Shown here one piece after another: positions 22,591 to 34,439 of a DNA stretch of 64,000 nt. Each line of letters opens with the position of its first letter. Within the stretch, counting starts at the first letter, position 1. The translations under genes and the position numbers were made by a program. The notes under the pieces are model-generated. The model saw only the letters and a program-made list of their open reading frames with translations. It made no database searches and was not told the origin of the DNA. The DNA is from Callorhinus ursinus (taxonomy: Eukaryota; Chordata; Mammalia; Carnivora; Otariidae), in the NCBI RefSeq assembly GCF_003265705.1, contig NW_020312827.1:14566120-14630119 (forward strand), in the 5' to 3' direction.

Positions 22591-23489
22591 TTTTTATATC
22601 TGTTTTGGAGACTGAGAGCCCTTCATTCAGAACCTTCGGAGAAGCAAAGCAGAAAATTTTTTTGTTTCTGGGCAAGAGAGTTCCTTTCTTTTCAGTCTGG
22701 CCGTCAAGGTACTTCTCTCAAATCATCTTTCTGTTTTTTTTTCTGCATGAGCCAATTCCCTTGGTGTTCCTAACCTCCAAAGCTTTACATATTTAGGAAC
22801 GCAATGATTTAAGGGAAGCATGGCACCTGAGCCACGGATTCAGCAGTCTGTGGAGATCCTTGCTGGGAGTCAGAGTGCAGAGCCAGCTAAGCCTTCTCCT
22901 TCCCCACCCTGGGCCATCCCTTCTTCCAAGCAGCCTTTTGTGCAAGAAGTTTAGATCACAGCTGCGGCAGCAGGTGACCTCTGTTGAGTACAGGTTTGGG
23001 TCCTTTGGGCCCAAGGACACAGCTCTGACGAAGTGAAGTGACCCCGCCCTCCTGGTGCTCTGAAGTCAGAGGTGCTGCCCTTTCTCCAGCGAAGTGCTCA
23101 TGCAGAAGATTGTTCAATGCATGCAAGATCGGGCCTGCAGTCCCCGGCCTGTCTTTACAGGCCTCCACTTCATTATTATTATTGTTTTTATCCTTGAGGC
23201 TGTGATTCCATCATCGTTTAGTGAAGTTCTAAAGCTTTTAAGCTAGAAATTAAAGGGCTAATGGAAATTGGCATGGCACTGGAAAAAATGAATTTGCAAG
23301 TGAGGATTGTGTCCCTCCCCACAAAAAAAAACTCCCATAAAAATAAAACAAAAAGCATCAAGGAGTGGTGTGGTGTCCACATTTCTATACAGGTGTGCTT
23401 GTGTTTGTTTAAAGTGAAGTGAAAATCTTAATGAGAATTTGGCTCATATAATTATTTTCATTATTTACTCTCAAATGTATTCATTTAGA

Positions 23490-23615
23490 TAACTAATATT
23501 AACTGAATGCTTGTCACGAAGCAGGTGCTATGTTTGGCTCTAGCGATCAGAACACAGTAACAAAGGAGGCAAGGTGCCTTCTTCCTGTCCTCCAGAAGCT
23601 TCCAGTCTTGTCTTA
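23490..23615 (-). repeat. L2 LINE 3'-end fragment, antisense
   Basis: aactgaatgcttgtcacgaa, gatcagaacacagtaacaaa and cctccagaagcttccagtct match the L2 3' end in reverse. Confidence 0.55.
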
Positions 23616-23635
23616 GTTGTACCACTAGTTAACAC

Positions 23636-23795
23636 TTGCATGGTGTTTGCTGTGGCCAGGCACTGCTCTAAATATGTTGTTGATCATTTAATGTTTACAG
23701 TGGTCCTTTGAGGTAGGGGTAAGCACCTGAAGGGAGGAGTTAAATTACTTGCCCAAGCTCAACTGAGAGGTAGAACTGGGATCTGGAGATGGGGA
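23636..23795 (-). repeat. MIR fragment, antisense
   Basis: ggccaggcactgctctaaat, tttgaggtaggggtaagcac and ttacttgcccaagctcaact match MIR in reverse. Confidence 0.65.
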
Positions 23796-24289
23796 GAATC
23801 TGCATGATGCTCTACTTGCGGTCCCTATTCACAGAGCAGGAGTCTCTGACTCAACCTGTGGGACCTCCAAAAGGACCTTCTTTCACTGCAGAGTAACGAT
23901 TAGCTGTTGGTTGTGCTCTAGAGGGACATGGCTTTGTGTCTTCACATACGGTGTTGAGGTCGGGTCAACATATTCTGTTGAAAACCAAAGTTGTGTTTAT
24001 GGTTATCCTTCGGGTCTGTGGTTAAGAGTAACTTCTTAGTCTATTGAGAACAAGGAAAATTCTTTTCCTTCTCAATGGACAGAAGAGATGGAAAGCTTGC
24101 CGATGCAGGTTAACTTTATGGAGAAGTGAGGACTTAACCTTTCATTCTTTGAAAAATGAGGGCCAGATCACAAATTCTTACTTTTCTGTATTGTCCTATT
24201 TCATGGGGAAGAAGGTGACATAACAGATGAGCTTTAGCACAATGTTCGCATGCTGGACAGAGAACTCTCTGTGGGAGAGAGGAGAAGGC

Positions 24290-24475
24290 AGGGTTGAAAG
24301 AATACTTTTAACCAGTCCCAGCTCTGCCACTTACTAACTACTACAACCATGGCCAAGTTACTTCTTTTTTCTGTTGTCTCATTTATAAAGTGGGAGTAAT
24401 AACGTGACTTTTCATAATGGGGTTTTTGTGGAGGGTTGAGTAAGGGAAGAAGGCACATTGCAAATGCTGGCTACT
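24290..24475 (+). repeat. MIR fragment
   Basis: tcccagctctgccacttact, catggccaagttacttcttt and tctcatttataaagtgggag follow the MIR core. Confidence 0.7.
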
Positions 24476-25007
24476 AGCATTATTTTTATAAGTATTCTAG
24501 AGCTTTCTTCAAAGTCTCTGGGATTGTCTCTGCTTCCTTCTGTCCCCAGAACAAATTGCGCTCATTAGAGATTGGTGCTGGTTGTAGGGGCTGACACATT
24601 CTTTGAGAGGGCAGAGGAAATGAGGTATTAATTTGGGATTATGTGGGGCATACATCAAGGACCCTCAGGACCAGGGTGACTTTTCAGCAACACTTGGCAG
24701 ATTTGTTCCTGAATCTGTAAAGGATGAGTCCAAATGGAGATGAAAGAGTGACAGTTCTTTAGAAAGTTTGCTGATCTCATCAGAGCATACACGATACCCA
24801 AATTCCTTACGGACTTGATGCTTTCCTCATGGTTTAAAACTTCTCTTATTTCATCCCTTATGTAGTCAAAGAGAGAGTGAAAATTAATTCTATATTGTAA
24901 GGCACAATTTGGAAGGTAAAAGAGCTCCCCCAAATATGGCTTGATCCCACATGACAATATTTAGATAGTCATTAGTGTATACCCAGGTGCTAATGGATTG
25001 AGTTTTA

Positions 25008-25251
25008 TTTTTTTTAGACCAAATCTTTTTTTTTTAAGATTACTTATTTATATATTTGAGAGAGAGAGCACACTTGAGCATGCCAGTGGGGGTGGGGGAA
25101 GGAGGGGAGGGACAGAGGGAGAGAGAACCTGGAGCAGACTCCCTGCGGAACACAGAGCCTGATGTGGGGCTCGATCTCATGACCCTGAGATCATGACCTG
25201 AGCTGAAACTAAGAGTTGGTCACTCAACTGACTGAGCCACCCGGGTACCCC
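25008..25251 (-). mobile_element. CanSINE, antisense (older subfamily)
   Basis: Contains aagattacttatttatatat, ctcgatctcatgaccctgag, gagctgaaactaagagttgg and gagccacccgggtacccc. Target-site duplications atggattgagtttta (24993-25007) and atgaattgagtttta (25252-25266). The 'gaaactaagagttgg' form marks an older SINEC subfamily. Confidence 0.9.
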
Positions 25252-25834
25252 ATGAATTGAGTTTTAGAACATTACCCCCACCAGGGAATTAACTAGTGGT
25301 AGCAAGGAAAACCACTTGTCTAAGACCATAGGCTCTGGATGTGCGGTCTAGCTCGCCTCGGGTTTTGCTGTTTTAGTCTCTAGACAGATTCTGTACTCAT
25401 CCTGTCTGTTCTGCAGGTGGCCTTCACTTTAGATTTATAACCAGGCTATAAAGTTTTGTTGAAAGCCTGCTGTTGGAGACCCGAGGAAGGGCTAGTATTT
25501 GACATATAACTAGATACAGTTAGGATAGCAGGAAAATAAACACTGTCATAATATTCACCGAGGTACAGAAGGTGGCTCTTGCTTTTTCTTTTTGTGGTCT
25601 GGTCTAGTTTTTGCGAATACTTCTTTGTGGGAGATGCTGAGGGGTTACGGCTGTAGGAGACCCAGCCTGGGTGGGAGCCAGCCTGCTCTCTGCAAGGCAG
25701 GGAGCTGGGCCAAGAGGGTCCGGGATGGGGAGAAAGGAGAACACTGAGGATGGAGAGAAGCTGCCTTTCCCGCATTTAGGAAGGTGATCTTCCTGTTGAC
25801 AATTCTAATAGCATCTGCTTGCTAGCTTTGCTGT

Positions 25835-26145
25835 GCACTAGATACGGGACCATGGTCAAGGGGCTTGACTATTCTAAATCTCATGTGCCCCTGGGGCAAT
25901 AGTGATGTGTGTCTCCCAGCGTCATCATGAGGGTTGACTGAGTTCCTCTGTGCACTAGTAAGTTCTCAGAAAGGATTCCTGTTATTATTAATATTATTAT
26001 ATATGAAATGACAAGGCACATGGCTCAAAGGTTTATACCCACTGAAAAAAAATCCTGACAACCACCCTGCAGGGAAAGACTTCCTCGTGTTATAGATGAA
26101 GAAATGGAGACTCCGAGAAGCTGAGTAATGTGCATATGATGAACA
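25835..26145. repeat. Two MIR-like fragments, + then -
   Basis: 25835-25985 runs + (catggtcaaggggcttgact, gtcatcatgagggttgactg, gtgcactagtaagttctcag). 26030-26145 runs - (ccaccctgcagggaaagact, tatagatgaagaaatggaga, agctgagtaatgtgc). Both are diverged. Confidence 0.5.
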
Positions 26146-27409
26146 TTTACCACTTTATGCACAGACTTTCTCTGTTGAAAGAATAAGTGCTGATGGGGGC
26201 TGTCCTGTCCACCTCTGCACTGAAGCAAAGACTCCTCGTAATCAGCCACAGATGTGCCTTCCTGGGGGTGGCTCAAGTTTTTGTGATGTGGTCTCACACT
26301 TGGATGTAAAATTGCCCCTCTCCTAGCACCAGCGTATTCGCTCCTGCCATGGTGAAATATTTATGTGAGAAATGCTTCTGGAGCAGGGGAAATAAAAAGC
26401 AACTGTCGCGAGCAAATTAATATCATACTTCCATTTCTTACCTGAGGCCCTTCTGCCATAGATGTGGAAGGAGGTGGAAAGATATTCTGTCCTGTTTTGG
26501 GGGTTTTGAATCATTAGAGGCATTTCTGAGTTGTAATGAATGTGTTCTGCCAATTGTCTTTCTCTGTCTCGTGGGGTTTGTGGTTTGCCTTCTGTCCATT
26601 AATGACTGAAATTTGCTCCCTTTTAATACATTTATGAAGTCACTTTTCATACCCACCGCCCTCATCCTGCCTCGGCCTCTGGCTAAATATCTATTTCATA
26701 GACCCCTTTGCGGACTGTGCCCTCTTGGGACTAAGAATGTGGTAGATGCAGAACCAGCTTTGGCTTCTCAGATGAGGTCCTTTCCTTTTGTCCACGTGGT
26801 ATAAGCTATTAGTAAGGTGACCATACATCCTGTGTTTCCCCTGTCTTGTGGCCCCAGCATAGCCATTCACAGAGCCCCTCTTTACTCGGCAAGTGTGCTG
26901 GGTTGGACCGTGGGTCAGATGATCACTCTGGCTACTAGTGTCCACGCATATGGCGTCGATCGGCTGTATCCATCAGCCGGTCTCAGACAAACTCCGCCTT
27001 TGTTTGTTTTTCTTTCAGGTGCCACATAAGGCAACAGAGAAACAGATTATCTCACCGAGTACACAGATCATCGGAGAAAAGCCACAGACAGTTAGCGGTC
27101 CCCTGTGGGTCATCATTCATCCCACTGTAGTGCTAAAGCTCACGATGGTATCTTGCGCCATCTGCAACAGTGATTTGGGCAGCCTGGCATTGCCTAATGG
27201 GATTACAGCATGGGGGTGGGAGGGGGGAGCTGGTGGGGGTACCTGGTGGGGGACCTCCGAGGGTTATCTTTACCTCCTGTCTTCCTATCAGCCTCAGACC
27301 CACCTCACTTTCAGAGGGGATGCAGTTTCTTTGTTATACCTTTCGGGTGGTCTTAACGCCTGGGGGTGGTAGTGGGAGGATGGGGGGGAGGGGGACAGAC
27401 TCTTTTATC

Positions 27410-27755
27410 TATTTGTTCCCCAGTTTTACTGAGATATGATTGACATATAATGTGTAAGCTTAAGGTGTACGATATATTGATTTGCTACATTTATATATTG
27501 CAAGGAATTACATTATACTTTCATCATGTCACATAATTACCATTTTTTTTTTGTGGTGAAAGTACTTAAGATCTGCTTTCTTAGCAACTTTCAAAGGTAT
27601 AATGCAGTAGCACTAACTGTGATCACAGCGTTGTACGTTAGGTCCTCAGAACTTACTCATCTTATAAGGGAAAGTTTGTCCCCTTTGACCAACATTGCCC
27701 CATTTCTCCCACCGCCCAGCCCCTGGGCAGCCACCACTCTATTCTTTTAGATCTT
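27410..27755 (-). mobile_element. LINE-1 (L1M) 3' UTR fragment, antisense
   Basis: ttactgagatatgattgaca, tatttatatattgcaaggaa, catcatgtcacataattacc, cagaacttactcatcttata and agccaccactctattctttt follow the old mammalian LINE-1 3' UTR in reverse. No clear target-site duplication. Confidence 0.85.
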
Positions 27756-29284
27756 ACCCCATTCACATTAGCTACTCACCTTCTTCTTTTTTAAAACAAT
27801 CATTATATTTCTTTTCGTGGGGCTACTTTCTTATTATGTTTCTCTGCTTTTACAAAGAAGTAAATTGCATGGGTCTAAACTTATTACTTTAGTTTGTTCA
27901 TTCATTTATTATTGATCTGAACATTTACTCATGAGTTGTTTACTGGGTAGCTGGATGGGTGCTGGAAATTCCAACTTAGAGGCTAAAAAGGAAATACAAG
28001 AATGAGTGGAATTAAATTTTAAAGTAATGCCCTCTTATCTAGAGTACCCTTTTCCTGAAGGTCTCACATCATATCGAGTATAATTTCTTTTTGGATCCTC
28101 ATAAGAGCTCTCTGAACTTGATATTGGTTGAACTTGTAAGTGCACACACGATGCTCACTGGGTCTGAGATTGTGGCCTAACATGATGTCACTGTTGGTTA
28201 TATCTCTCCCCTATAACTGATTTTTTGAGTGAAGCTGTACACAGCTCAGATGCATCATTTCATTATCTATGTGCTCAGACATTTCTAATGGGCTGGCTTA
28301 TCTTCACTTTTGCAGACTGAACACAGAGAAAAAAACATAAGAGCAAGTGCATTTAATTTTAAAATGTTTTACTTGACTTCAAACAATTAAGATCATTAGA
28401 AAATACTTTAAAAAATTAATAAAGTTGGAACTCTGAGCTCAATCAGAAATATTCTTATTGAGTTAAAAATGATGTTATTAATTCAAGTGATAGTCTGTTT
28501 AAACTGTGTTTTCTTTCTGTGTGTATAGCCCGAGTTTGCCAATTTGTTTTAATTGTGGTGGTTTGCTGGAGTCTTTCTGACCCACCCGATCTAGACAGAA
28601 TAATCAAACCTTGTTCCCAGGACTGGGGATTGTCCAAAGCCTCACCAAGGTCTTGGTGACTTGTTGGAGAGCTTCATTTTCTCCTTGCTCAGGTTCCAAA
28701 TCTCGTTCTGGCCCCACCGTGCCCATAACAGCCCTTATATTTAATTTTCACAAAACCACTTCCTCAAAGTATTTGCATGTGTAGCCCATTTTACTGTAGA
28801 TTTGGGAAAGTGAGAGAGGGATTTACATCGCAGATATAAACAAAGTTAAAGTTGGATGCTGGATGCACCTGCCTTTCAAAGTCCCCGGCTTTGCTGCAGC
28901 TGAGCCCGAAGCTCCCACGCATCCATGGACACTCCTTTCTCACTTTTTCTTCCTTGTCTTCCTGCTTTTTTGGGGCTTTCACTCTCTTTTATCTATTCCT
29001 TCCCTCTCAGGGTATAAAATCAGTCTTTCCCCATGTTTATTTATTTTTTAAATTTTATTTTAAATGCAAAGCAGTTAAGCTCTCACCAGCTTCAACAGCC
29101 AAATGAAGGTTGGTGCCTGCATTTATATGTTTAAGGATGTATTCTAATTAGAAATGATCCTTTGAAAGGTCCTTTTGCCTAAGTTCTTGGGAAGTGGCGG
29201 TCTTCCTCCTCATTTCTGTCTGGAGGTGAGCATGGAGGTGGGGAGAGAGGCATGCCACATAGAGAAGAGAGGTAAAAACCACGG

Positions 29285-29518
29285 CTTGGGCCCAGTCCAG
29301 TTTTGAATTCTGGCTTTCACTTCCCGGCTGTGTGGCCTAGGGCAAGTTATTTGACTTTCCTGAGCCTGGTTCCCTATCTCTAATGTGGGGATAATATTAC
29401 TTTCTTGCAAGTTGTAGAAATGGTAAAATTGGATAACACACAAGTTGCAGGAAGGATAAAATGGAATAACACTTCTAAAGCACCTGCCCGTGCGCAGAAA
29501 CTCAACAAATAGTAGTTT
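29285..29518 (+). repeat. MIR, nearly complete
   Basis: ctggctttcacttcccggct, gcctagggcaagttatttga, gtggggataatattactttc and gcgcagaaactcaacaaata cover most of the MIR length. Confidence 0.75.
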
Positions 29519-30212
29519 CCCTCCCGACACATGCTTTCCTTGAGGGCTACATATGTAAACATTAAATATTTATGAATTGCATAATTCAAAAAATGAAACT
29601 TAAAAAGGAATCTTACTCTGGATTTTTTGATGAAACAAATAATCATCCCCACTTGTCTCTGCTGCAAATCTGTACTTTTATGTGCTGCTCATGACATTTA
29701 GGTGCATTTCTCAGCACAGTGAGACTTGATTGAACCCCAACTCTCTATGCAGCTTCATAGATGTTGTAAATATTAGGTATTGATAGTGTGATTTGAACCC
29801 AACTAAGTGACTGAGGCCTAGAGCTGTCCCCAAGGTATTACTTGCAGATGGGCCTGGCAGAGCCGAATACTTAAAGAGGACATAAACACTAGTTAAGGCC
29901 TGTGGTTTGGTCTGATGGCACTCACACAGCACAGTGAAAATGGGTATTTTACCAGAAGAAAGGACTTGCCATCTGTCTTCCTCTGAAGCAGAGCAGAGCG
30001 TTGCCTCTGATGAGTGATAGTTGTCAATTAGGTCGGTTAAACATGGGCTAAGACAGCCTGTGTGAATTCCACGAGGCTGGATTTTAAAACCTGGGGTGCC
30101 AGGGTTTAATCTTAGAAACAGCATCCAGTGGAATATGTCATGTTCTTAGGGGCAGAAAAGAATACACTTAAACAAAAGAGATTTTTCCCCCCTATCGTCC
30201 AGTCAGTTGTCT

Positions 30213-30395
30213 AGGGGTCTGCCAGATCTAGCCCACGACCTGCTTTTGTATCAACTATGAGCTAAGACTAGTTTTTGCATATTTAAAGCATTGTGAAAGG
30301 AAAAGAAAAACATGCAACAGAAACCATATGTGGCCCACAAAGCCTAAAATATTTACTATCTGGCCCTTAAAGAAAAAGGTTGCTGATCCGTGGTC
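30213..30395 (-). mobile_element. hAT-Charlie non-autonomous element (MER58-like), antisense
   Basis: Left end ggtctgccagatctagccca, middle tagtttttgcatatttaaag, right end ccatatgtggcccacaaagc, ctaaaatatttactatctgg and ttgctgatccgtggtctaga. These are the conserved blocks of the family whose + sense begins with 'ggtcggcaaac' and 'gggccagatagtaaatat'. The exact subfamily is from memory and tentative. Confidence 0.7.
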
Positions 30396-31119
30396 TAGAG
30401 AGTTTGAAATATCTCCAATTAGTGAAGGCAAAAGGTAACGATGATTGACTTTTTCAGTTAGTCTGATTAGTGGCAAACGCTGTCCGCCTGTTTGAACAAA
30501 GATTCATGGGCATTATTTAGGATAAATAGAATCACATTTCAGTATTTAACTGTGACCTGTTATCTCCACATGAAGTTATTCCAACTTTGTTCAGGGAACA
30601 GTGTCTCTATTTGTTGTTCCAGAAGTAGCTCATATGTCTGTCACCTCTCTCTGAAGGCCCCACCTGTCACTTCCTCAGCACAGCTCACTTGCTTGAAGGT
30701 TCTTCCTACCCTCTCCCCTGGCCTGAAAGGGGTGGGCAGAGGCCAGCTCAGGAAGGGCTGCTGACGTATTTGGCACCTTATTCTGCACATGCAGAGTCTA
30801 GGCAAGGATTTTCAGCAGGGGAGTGTGTGATCAAAAGCCAATTAAATATATGTGGTGCAGGAGTAGGAGCCCTGGGAAGCAGGTATCTGTGGGGGCTGCA
30901 CTACATGGATCGAGCCTCCTGGAAGAAGTGGAGCCCAGATTGGAGCCTGCAGGATAGGCATGACTGGGGGAGGGCATAAGCAAAGGTCCGGAGGTATCAG
31001 GGAGTGTCTTAGTGTGAAACGAGCTTGGATATCAGTGTGGCCAATTTATGTGAATTTAAGGGGTATGGAATTCCAAATCCTGCAGCCAGCGAAGAGTCAT
31101 GGTTACTTAGTTTAAAAGG

Positions 31120-31121
<2 letters not shown>

Positions 31122-31169
<48 letters not shown>
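31122..31169 (+). repeat. (TG)n microsatellite, about 24 units
   Basis: An uninterrupted TG run followed by a G-rich stretch (gcagggtggaggtgggggga), about 0.9 kb upstream of the pore-helix exon. Confidence 0.97.
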
Positions 31170-31170
<1 letters not shown>

Positions 31171-31237
31171 GCAGGGTGGAGGTGGGGGGAGTCCAAATGA
31201 CAGTCACGAAATTGACCTCTATTCCTTACCCCCTAAC

Positions 31238-31435
31238 TCGGTGCTGGGCCCTGGGCTGAGTGCATTACACAGATCTTCTCATTGAATCCTCGAAACTCTG
31301 TGGGCAAAGGTATTATTATCGCCCCTTTGCAAATGAGGACCTTTACATTTACAGAGGTTAAGATAACTTGTCCATGGTTCTGAAGTTAATAATGAGCAGA
31401 GCCTTGCTGGTCTGATCTAGGAGCCCAGGCTCTCA
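31238..31435 (-). repeat. MIR fragment, antisense
   Basis: ctgggccctgggctgagtgc, tcgcccctttgcaaatgagg and ttaagataacttgtccatgg follow MIR in reverse. Confidence 0.65.
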
Positions 31436-31788
31436 CTTCCTGCGATCTTGAAGCAAGCTCAGTGTAAAACATTTTAACAAAACAGAAAAGGGAAGAGTGA
31501 AAAGCAGCTGAGATCCTGCCATCCAGGAATGACATTTTGGGTGACAATCCTTCTAGACATCTTTCTATGTATATACACAGAGATATGTATGTATTTTGCA
31601 TAACCCGTGCCCAGATTGCCTAAATCCTGTGCCTGCAAAATTTACATAAATGGCACCATACTATATAGCCTAGTTTTTTTTCCCACCTAAAACGAATTTT
31701 CTAATTTTACCAAGTGGGTGTTTAGTATTTCATGTTACGACTGCACCCACATTCGCGTAACCAGTCCCCTATAGATCATTTCAGTTTC

Positions 31789-32012
31789 TTTTTTTTTAAA
31801 GATTTACTTATTTATTTGAGAGAAGGAGGCATGTGTGAGAGCAGTGGGGGAGGGGTGTGTGTGGGAGGGGCAGAGAGCGATGTAGAGAGAGTCTCAAGCA
31901 GATTCCCACTGAGTGCGAAGCCCAACTTGGGGCTCCATCTCATGAACCTGAGATCATGACCCCAGCTGAAACCGAGTCAGACACTCAACCAACTGAGCCA
32001 CTCAGTTGCCCA
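31789..32012 (-). mobile_element. CanSINE, antisense, ending 87 bases before the KCNK10 pore-helix exon
   Basis: Poly-T, aaagatttacttatttattt, ctccatctcatgaacctgag, gctgaaaccgagtcag and gagccactcagttgccc. Target-site duplications atcatttcagtttc (31775-31788) and atcatttcaggttcc (32013-32027). The exon acceptor is at 32098-32099, so the insertion lies just upstream of the branch-point region. Confidence 0.92.
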
Positions 32013-32099
32013 ATCATTTCAGGTTCCTAAGCAAGGAAACAATTTGAGAGCTTTTTTAAATTTTTAACTGAATCTTGTGCTTTCTTGCTCTCTTTGCAG

Positions 32100-32217
32100 C
32101 ATGCCCTTGACGCTGACAACGCAGGAGTAAGTCCGATAGGAAACTCTTCCAACAACAGCAGTCACTGGGACCTTGGAAGTGCCTTTTTCTTTGCTGGGAC
32201 TGTCATCACCACCATAG
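32100..32217 (+). CDS. KCNK10: KCNK10 (TREK-2) coding exon: cap end, glycosylation sites and pore helix 1
   Basis: The 118-base exon continues in frame from the exon ending at 13293 and encodes [14 protein letters not shown], then [10 protein letters not shown], then [15 protein letters not shown], plus the first base of the filter glycine codon. NSSNNSS contains three overlapping N-X-S sequons on the extracellular side, consistent with known N-glycosylation of TREK channels. [18 protein letters not shown] is the first pore helix leading into the selectivity filter. The acceptor is ctctttgcag, with a plausible branch point in tttttaactgaa about 33 bases upstream. The donor is ATAG|gtatcc, with C at +5, weaker than consensus. 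Skipping this exon (not a multiple of 3) would shift the frame and remove pore helix 1. An antisense CanSINE ends 87 bases before the exon. Confidence 0.96.
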
Positions 32218-32754
32218 GTATCCGTTCATTCGCTAACATCTTTTCCTCTGGGACCCTCCTGAGAAATGGCGCTTGGTCAACATTTGGTCCTAGAACCATG
32301 ACAGCTTGAGGTTCAAAGGAGGCTCATGGCACACTGTCGGATAAATGCAGGGGTTGTGAGTGGTTTTCCATAAAAGGCAAAGCAGACTAAGGAATTTCAT
32401 TTTTCAAAATAAGAGGTTAGAGAGCCTTTCGTTTGAAAGGACCTGATGAAATGGTCAGAGTGGAAAATCAAAATATGGAGTGGTCAGTGGAGCTCAAATT
32501 CCTTTTTAAAAACGTGTACTTTATTACTAAGGTTGCCTATGAAAGAACCCCAAAGTTCTACAGTTCGTTATGAGAGAGCCGTCTCTGCCCTTCTGCCTGT
32601 CCTCACCTCCCCTGGGTCAACCACTCTCGTCTCTTTTGATTGATTATTTTGATATTCATTTCCTTGTCTTTAAATATCACACTTGTATTGCCACTTCCTG
32701 AATTTTCAGTGTTAGAGATTATTTCTTGACTTCCGGTTGTGGAAGGTGAGAAAT

Positions 32755-33279
32755 TACAGTGGTCCCCTCATCCACGCTTTTGCTTTCCGGGGTTTCATTT
32801 ACCCTGGGTCACCTGTGGTCCGGAAGTGGATGATTGTCCTCTGATGCTGCATCAGAAGGTCAGTAGTGGCCTCATGCTACGTCACAGTGTCTGCGTCATT
32901 CACCTCACTTCATCTCACCACATGGGCATTTTGTCACTTCATAGCATCACAAGAAGAGGAAGGGCGAGTTCAATACAGATACTACCTTTGATCTTAGCCA
33001 AAAGGCTGAGAATCAATGGGTGAGTACAGTACAATATGGTATTTTGAGAGACCACATTCACAAAACTTTTATGAAAGTATATTGTTAAAGTTATTCTATT
33101 TTTATTATTGGCTACTGTTGTTAGTCTCTTCCTGTGCATAATGTATAAATTAAACTTTATCATAGGGATGTATGTATAGGAAAAAATATAGTATATATAG
33201 GGTTTGGTACTCTCCGTGGTTTCAGGCACCCCTGGGGGTCTTGGAACCTATCCCCTGCAGACAAGGGGGGATGACTGTA
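32755..33279. mobile_element. TcMar-Tigger-type DNA transposon remnant
   Basis: Left terminal repeat tacagtggtcccctcatcc is complementary to the right end, which reads ggggggatgactgta. Internal blocks ggggtttcatttaccctggg, attgttaaagttattctatt, atttttattattggctactg and tatagtatatatagggtttg fit a short non-autonomous Tigger-like element. A U2 snRNA fragment interrupts it at 32970-33016. The exact subfamily cannot be settled by eye. Confidence 0.7.
32970..33017 (-). pseudogene. Truncated U2 snRNA retropseudogene (5' about 43 nt)
   Basis: The - strand reads attgattctcagccttttgg, ctaagatcaaaggtagtatc, tgt, matching U2 nucleotides 1-43 with a few changes and including the branch-point recognition block GTAGTA. 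It sits between near-duplicates agggcgagt (32961-32969) and tgggtgagt (33017-33025), consistent with retroposition into the Tigger element. It lacks the Sm site, the 3' stem-loops and the U2 promoter, so it is not an expressed U2 gene. Confidence 0.8.
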
Positions 33280-34284
33280 GTTCTTTTTTTCCCTCCCTGC
33301 CCCACTGTAAAAGGTCTCTCTTCCCATCCTCCTATCTTCCCAATATAGTTTAATTAGATCAACAGTGGATGTTTACATGATTTTGACCAGGCAAATGCTC
33401 TTTATAACTGATCCTGTGGTGATCTATGATTACCTCTTTCCTGCACTGAATTTTGTCTTATTATATCTGTGTGTGTCTCTTTTTCTGATTCTTGGGGAGT
33501 TTTATATTTTTGTGTTGGGGGTTAACTTTATAATCATACACAACAAACTTAGTTTCTCTTCTTTAAGCAGTATTTATTAGTTCCCTATCATAGGCGATGA
33601 CATCTCTTTTTCTCTCCACACAATTTCAATTGACACCATCCTTTTGATGTTTATTTTTAAATTATTAAATATACTTATGGTTCTGTTCGATGATTTGCTC
33701 ACTTCAAATGGTAACTCTTGGCTCTCAGCTATTATGTATAATGCAGTCAGTGAACTTAGCATCTCAACTTTTTTCACTCTTGGGCTGTGGATTATTACTC
33801 ACTGTATCATTCTATAATGTCAGAGTATATGATTTACATTCTGTTCTGTTACCCTGATACTCGCATTTGTTTTAGTCACGTTTACGAAGTTACATATTGT
33901 CAGTGTTCCTCTCTAGTCCTTCCGTGACTTTCCCCATCATCACTTGCTCAGTTGAAACTCATCTTCAAGTAGTTGCCTTAAAAATGACTCACGGGAGAAA
34001 TATTCCCCAGTCCTTGCATTGCTCAAAATGGCAACCTTACCCTCCTGCGGCAGTGTGGCTGGAAATGAAATTCTTGACTCACATTTTCTTTTTTGAGGGT
34101 CTTCTGGGTGATAATCCACTCTTTTCTGATATCTGTGCTGCTGTGGAGAAACCTGATGCGAGTCCAAGTTTTTCCCCCTTTTATAAATGATTTCACCTTT
34201 TTGCTTCGCTACTCAAAAGATTATTTATCTTTCATCTGATAATACTATTAGGCTTTGTCCCTTTTATTTCAGGAAAGCATTCTT

Positions 34285-34439
34285 TTTTTAAAAAATTTAA
34301 ATTCAATTAATTAACATATAGTGTATTATTAGTTTCAGAGGTGGAGGTCAGTGATTCATTACACCCAGTGCTCATTACATCCTGTGCCCTCCTTAATGCC
34401 CATCACCCAGTTACCCCATCCCTCCTACCCCCTTCCCCT
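34285..34439 (-). mobile_element. Short 5'-truncated carnivore LINE-1, antisense
   Basis: aattcaattaattaacatat, gtgtattattagtttcagag, cccagtgctcattacatcct and catcacccagttaccccatc form the 3' end of a carnivore LINE-1. Target-site duplications tcaggaaagcattctt (34269-34284) and tcaggaaagtgttctt (34440-34455). Confidence 0.9.

Larger units (their letters stand above)
13294..32099 (+). other. KCNK10: KCNK10 intron, 18.8 kb, phase 0
   Basis: Begins gtgagc and ends ttgcag. It holds SINEs at 15080, 25008 and 31789, LINE-1 fragments at 16961, 17341 and 27410, MER20 at 17073, a hAT element at 30213, TG microsatellites at 15511 and 31122, and many MIR/L2 fragments. I see nothing assignable in roughly 13300-13860, 13940-15060, 15800-16730, 19150-19940, 20190-21780, 22600-23480, 26150-27400, 27760-29280, 29530-30200 and 30400-31100. 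Confidence 0.9.
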
